Shown: piece by piece, positions 31,674-33,075 of the stretch
How the letters are laid out: each line of letters starts with the position of its first letter
Numbering within the stretch: the first letter of the stretch is position 1
The notes under the pieces: generated by a model
The model's database searches: none
Seen by the model: the letters and a program-made list of their open reading frames with translations, nothing else
What the model was told of the DNA's origin: nothing
Assembly: GCA_051653405.1 (NCBI GenBank)
Contig: JBOFWC010000085.1
Location: 1-33,075 of the forward strand
From: Proteocatella sp051653405
Lineage (GTDB): Bacteria; Bacillota; Clostridia; Peptostreptococcales; Filifactoraceae
Direction of reading: 5' to 3'
Length of the DNA: 33,075 nt
Made by a program: the position numbers and the translations under genes

Positions 31674-32477
31674 CTATATCTTAAAAAGTTTAAACATCAA
31701 AATTATTACTAAAGTTCCTGTTATCGCTCCAAACACAACTTCTCTAAAGGTATGAATCTTACCTTCTATCCTAGATTGTCCTACGAGCGCTGCCATCATA
31801 AATGACATTGTCGCTACAAGTGGATCCTCTGAAAGAAGTGAAATTGAAGTTGCAAGTCCAAAGCCAAGTGCCGCATGCCCGCTTACAATCCCGCCTTGAA
31901 ACGCTGTCCCTGACTTTGCATAGGTTTTTATTACAACAACCAAAATCAGTATAATTATAATTCCAACAAAGGTTACATGTATTCCTTCTCTTCTTATCTT
32001 GGTTAATACATTGATAGTTATGGGATTAAGCTTATCAAAAAACAGCAAATATCCCATTGCCACCGCATTTAATGCCGATACTAATACTGCTCCTGCTGCT
32101 ACATCCTTTGCTATTTTAGCTAGCGGAGAATAATCGGTTGTCGTTAGGTCAACTGCACTTTCTACCGCCGTATTTATCATCTCTGATACTACCACAAGGC
32201 TTATAGTGATAATCAAAAGCGCCATTTCAATCCTTGTCAGTTCAAAGAAAAGTGAAGAAAAAAGCGCACACAGTGCAAATAAATAATGTATTCTCATATT
32301 TCGCTGTGACATTAGCGAATGGATTACGCCCTCAACTGCATAGTTAAAACTCTTTATCATGCTTATTTTGCGAGGATTCTTATCATTATATTTCTGATTT
32401 AAACTCTGATGTATTTCACTATCTCTTCTATATTCTTCTTCAAGCCTAGCTTTAAGTTTTTCCTTGTCTTCACCCAT
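31674..32477 (-). CDS. dgkA: Diacylglycerol kinase-PAP2 fusion protein (DgkA-type undecaprenol/diacylglycerol kinase plus phosphatase-like domain)
   Basis: 267 residues. After a charged N-terminus, about 40-150 form the small integral-membrane DgkA domain with EMINTAVESAVDL and KDVAAGAVLV, the active-site helix of Gram-positive undecaprenol/diacylglycerol kinases. A second membrane domain (about 165-267) follows with GIVSGHAALGFG and SRIEGKIHTFREVVFGAITG, resembling the PAP2 (acid phosphatase) motifs SGH and SRxxxxxHxxxDV, with EV in place of DV. So kinase and phosphatase-like domains of lipid-phosphate metabolism lie in one chain. DgkA alone is about 120-130 residues. ATG start; stop-to-start gap to ybeY is 2 bases. 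Activity of the second half is inferred. Confidence 0.88.
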   Translation of the reverse strand: MGEDKEKLKARLEEEYRRDSEIHQSLNQKYNDKNPRKISMIKSFNYAVEGVIHSLMSQRNMRIHYLFALCALFSSLFFELTRIEMALLIITISLVVVSEMINTAVESAVDLTTTDYSPLAKIAKDVAAGAVLVSALNAVAMGYLLFFDKLNPITINVLTKIRREGIHVTFVGIIIILILVVVIKTYAKSGTAFQGGIVSGHAALGFGLATSISLLSEDPLVATMSFMMAALVGQSRIEGKIHTFREVVFGAITGTLVIILMFKLFKI

Positions 32478-32479
32478 AA

Positions 32480-32977
32480 TTAAAACTCCCTAGTCACGCC
32501 AACTTTATTCATTATTTCTCTTTGAGCTGTTTCCATTTTTTCGGTTCTCTCTGACGTATCATGATCATAACCTAAAAGATGAAGTATTGAGTGGCACGAA
32601 AGAAAACATAGCTCTCTTTCTATTGAGTGATTATACTCTTTTGCTTGTTCTATTGCAGTAGGCACAGAAATTATTATATCTCCTAGAACTACAAGCTCAG
32701 AAGTTTCAGATGAAGTGCTTCCGTCTGCAATAACCTTAACAATTTCTTCTTCAGAAAAAAGAGGAAATGAAAGTACATCCGTTTTTGAATCTTTATCTCT
32801 AAAACGTCTATTTATATTTCTTATCTCTTCGTCATCTACAAAACTAAGCGATACTTCATAATTTCCATTCATATTATGCATTTTTAGTGCTTCATCTACA
32901 ATTTGTTCTATAAGTTTTATTGTATCTTCCTTTACAATATCCTCATATATATCTATATCAAAATTAAGTTCTATCAA
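32480..32977 (-). CDS. ybeY: Endoribonuclease YbeY (rRNA maturation factor)
   Basis: 165 residues. Zinc-dependent RNase that trims 16S rRNA 3' ends and takes part in ribosome quality control. The zinc motif is HSILHLLGYDH (His-x3-His-x5-His) near residue 130, and RDKDSKTDVLSFPLF and LGDIIISVPTAIEQA are family signatures. Translation begins at TTG (32977), seven bases after AAAGGAG; no ATG fits. Adjoins dgkA (2-base gap) and follows the last codons of another gene. Cytoplasmic. Confidence 0.97.
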   Translation of the reverse strand: MIELNFDIDIYEDIVKEDTIKLIEQIVDEALKMHNMNGNYEVSLSFVDDEEIRNINRRFRDKDSKTDVLSFPLFSEEEIVKVIADGSTSSETSELVVLGDIIISVPTAIEQAKEYNHSIERELCFLSCHSILHLLGYDHDTSERTEKMETAQREIMNKVGVTREF

Positions 32978-32994
32978 CTAAATTCTCCTTTAAA

Positions 32995-33075
32995 CTACTT
33001 CTTATTTTTTATCCACTTTTTAGAAGAATCAAAGTTCTTTTTTGAATTTTCTTCTCTTGATTTTTCAAGTTTATA
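32995..33075 (-). CDS. C-terminal end of an unidentified protein, cut by the window edge
   Basis: An open minus-strand frame runs in from the edge for 26 codons and ends at TAG (32995-32997), 17 bases before ybeY. The residues are very hydrophilic and Lys/Ser/Glu-rich and end KKWIKNKK. In Firmicutes the gene before ybeY is usually a 7TM HD-domain phosphohydrolase (PgpH/YqfF) or phoH, so one of these is likely, but the fragment has no diagnostic motif. Confidence 0.5.
   Translation of the reverse strand, partial: YKLEKSREENSKKNFDSSKKWIKNKK

Overview
The window is AT-rich DNA from what looks like a low-GC Gram-positive anaerobe, most likely an amino-acid-fermenting member of the Clostridia (Peptostreptococcaceae-like). 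The reasons are the A/T-biased codons, strong AGGAGG-type ribosome sites, a histidine-to-formiminoglutamate pathway split into single-domain enzymes (separate FtcD and FchA), an SLH-domain surface protein, a YnjBCD-type transporter and a NHLM-type peptide exporter. The genus is inferred; nothing in the window names it.

Layout. 1-615: 3' end of a biotin-dependent carboxyltransferase (oxaloacetate decarboxylase alpha / PycB type), then a two-way terminator. 706-2676: a Cache-domain chemoreceptor, on the minus strand. 2790-7571: a 1593-residue SLH surface protein, minus. 7871-8251: a small Cro/C1-type repressor, plus. 8340-10736: a membrane PAS/GGDEF/EAL protein whose GGDEF half is degenerate and EAL half looks intact. 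10847-15636: a minus-strand operon of nucleoside hydrolase-like protein, binding lipoprotein, two permeases and ATPase. 15943-16236: a DUF2325 gene (plus) with an unusually elaborate leader. 16340-21155: minus-strand hutU-ftcD-hutI-fchA operon, divergent from a 711-residue SARP/BTAD-type regulator (21307-23442, plus). 23511-28346: NHLM-type exporter (short membrane-fusion protein, C39-peptidase ABC protein, second ABC protein) with no visible precursor or maturation gene. 28450-33075: PHP phosphoesterase, a UBA/DUF4342 protein with a Cys-rich acidic tail, recO, era, a dgkA-PAP2 fusion, ybeY and the last codons of another gene.

How the parts fit. The hut genes turn urocanate into glutamate, ammonia and methenyl-tetrahydrofolate; histidine ammonia-lyase is not here. 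The divergent regulator is the natural candidate activator, because the hutU promoter has a good extended -10, no -35, and a GACG direct repeat with 11-bp period just upstream, which is the geometry known for SARP activators. The ybeY-dgkA-era-recO block is a standard Firmicute housekeeping cluster. Most convergent gene ends are closed by perfect bidirectional hairpin terminators.

The most unusual items are the hut regulator and its promoter repeats, the DUF2325 leader (two GTTAG-N6-CTAAC dyads around an intrinsic terminator and possible tandem promoters), the CxC-rich tail of the DUF4342 protein, and the orphan NHLM exporter. No tRNA, rRNA, CRISPR array, transposon or prophage gene was seen.
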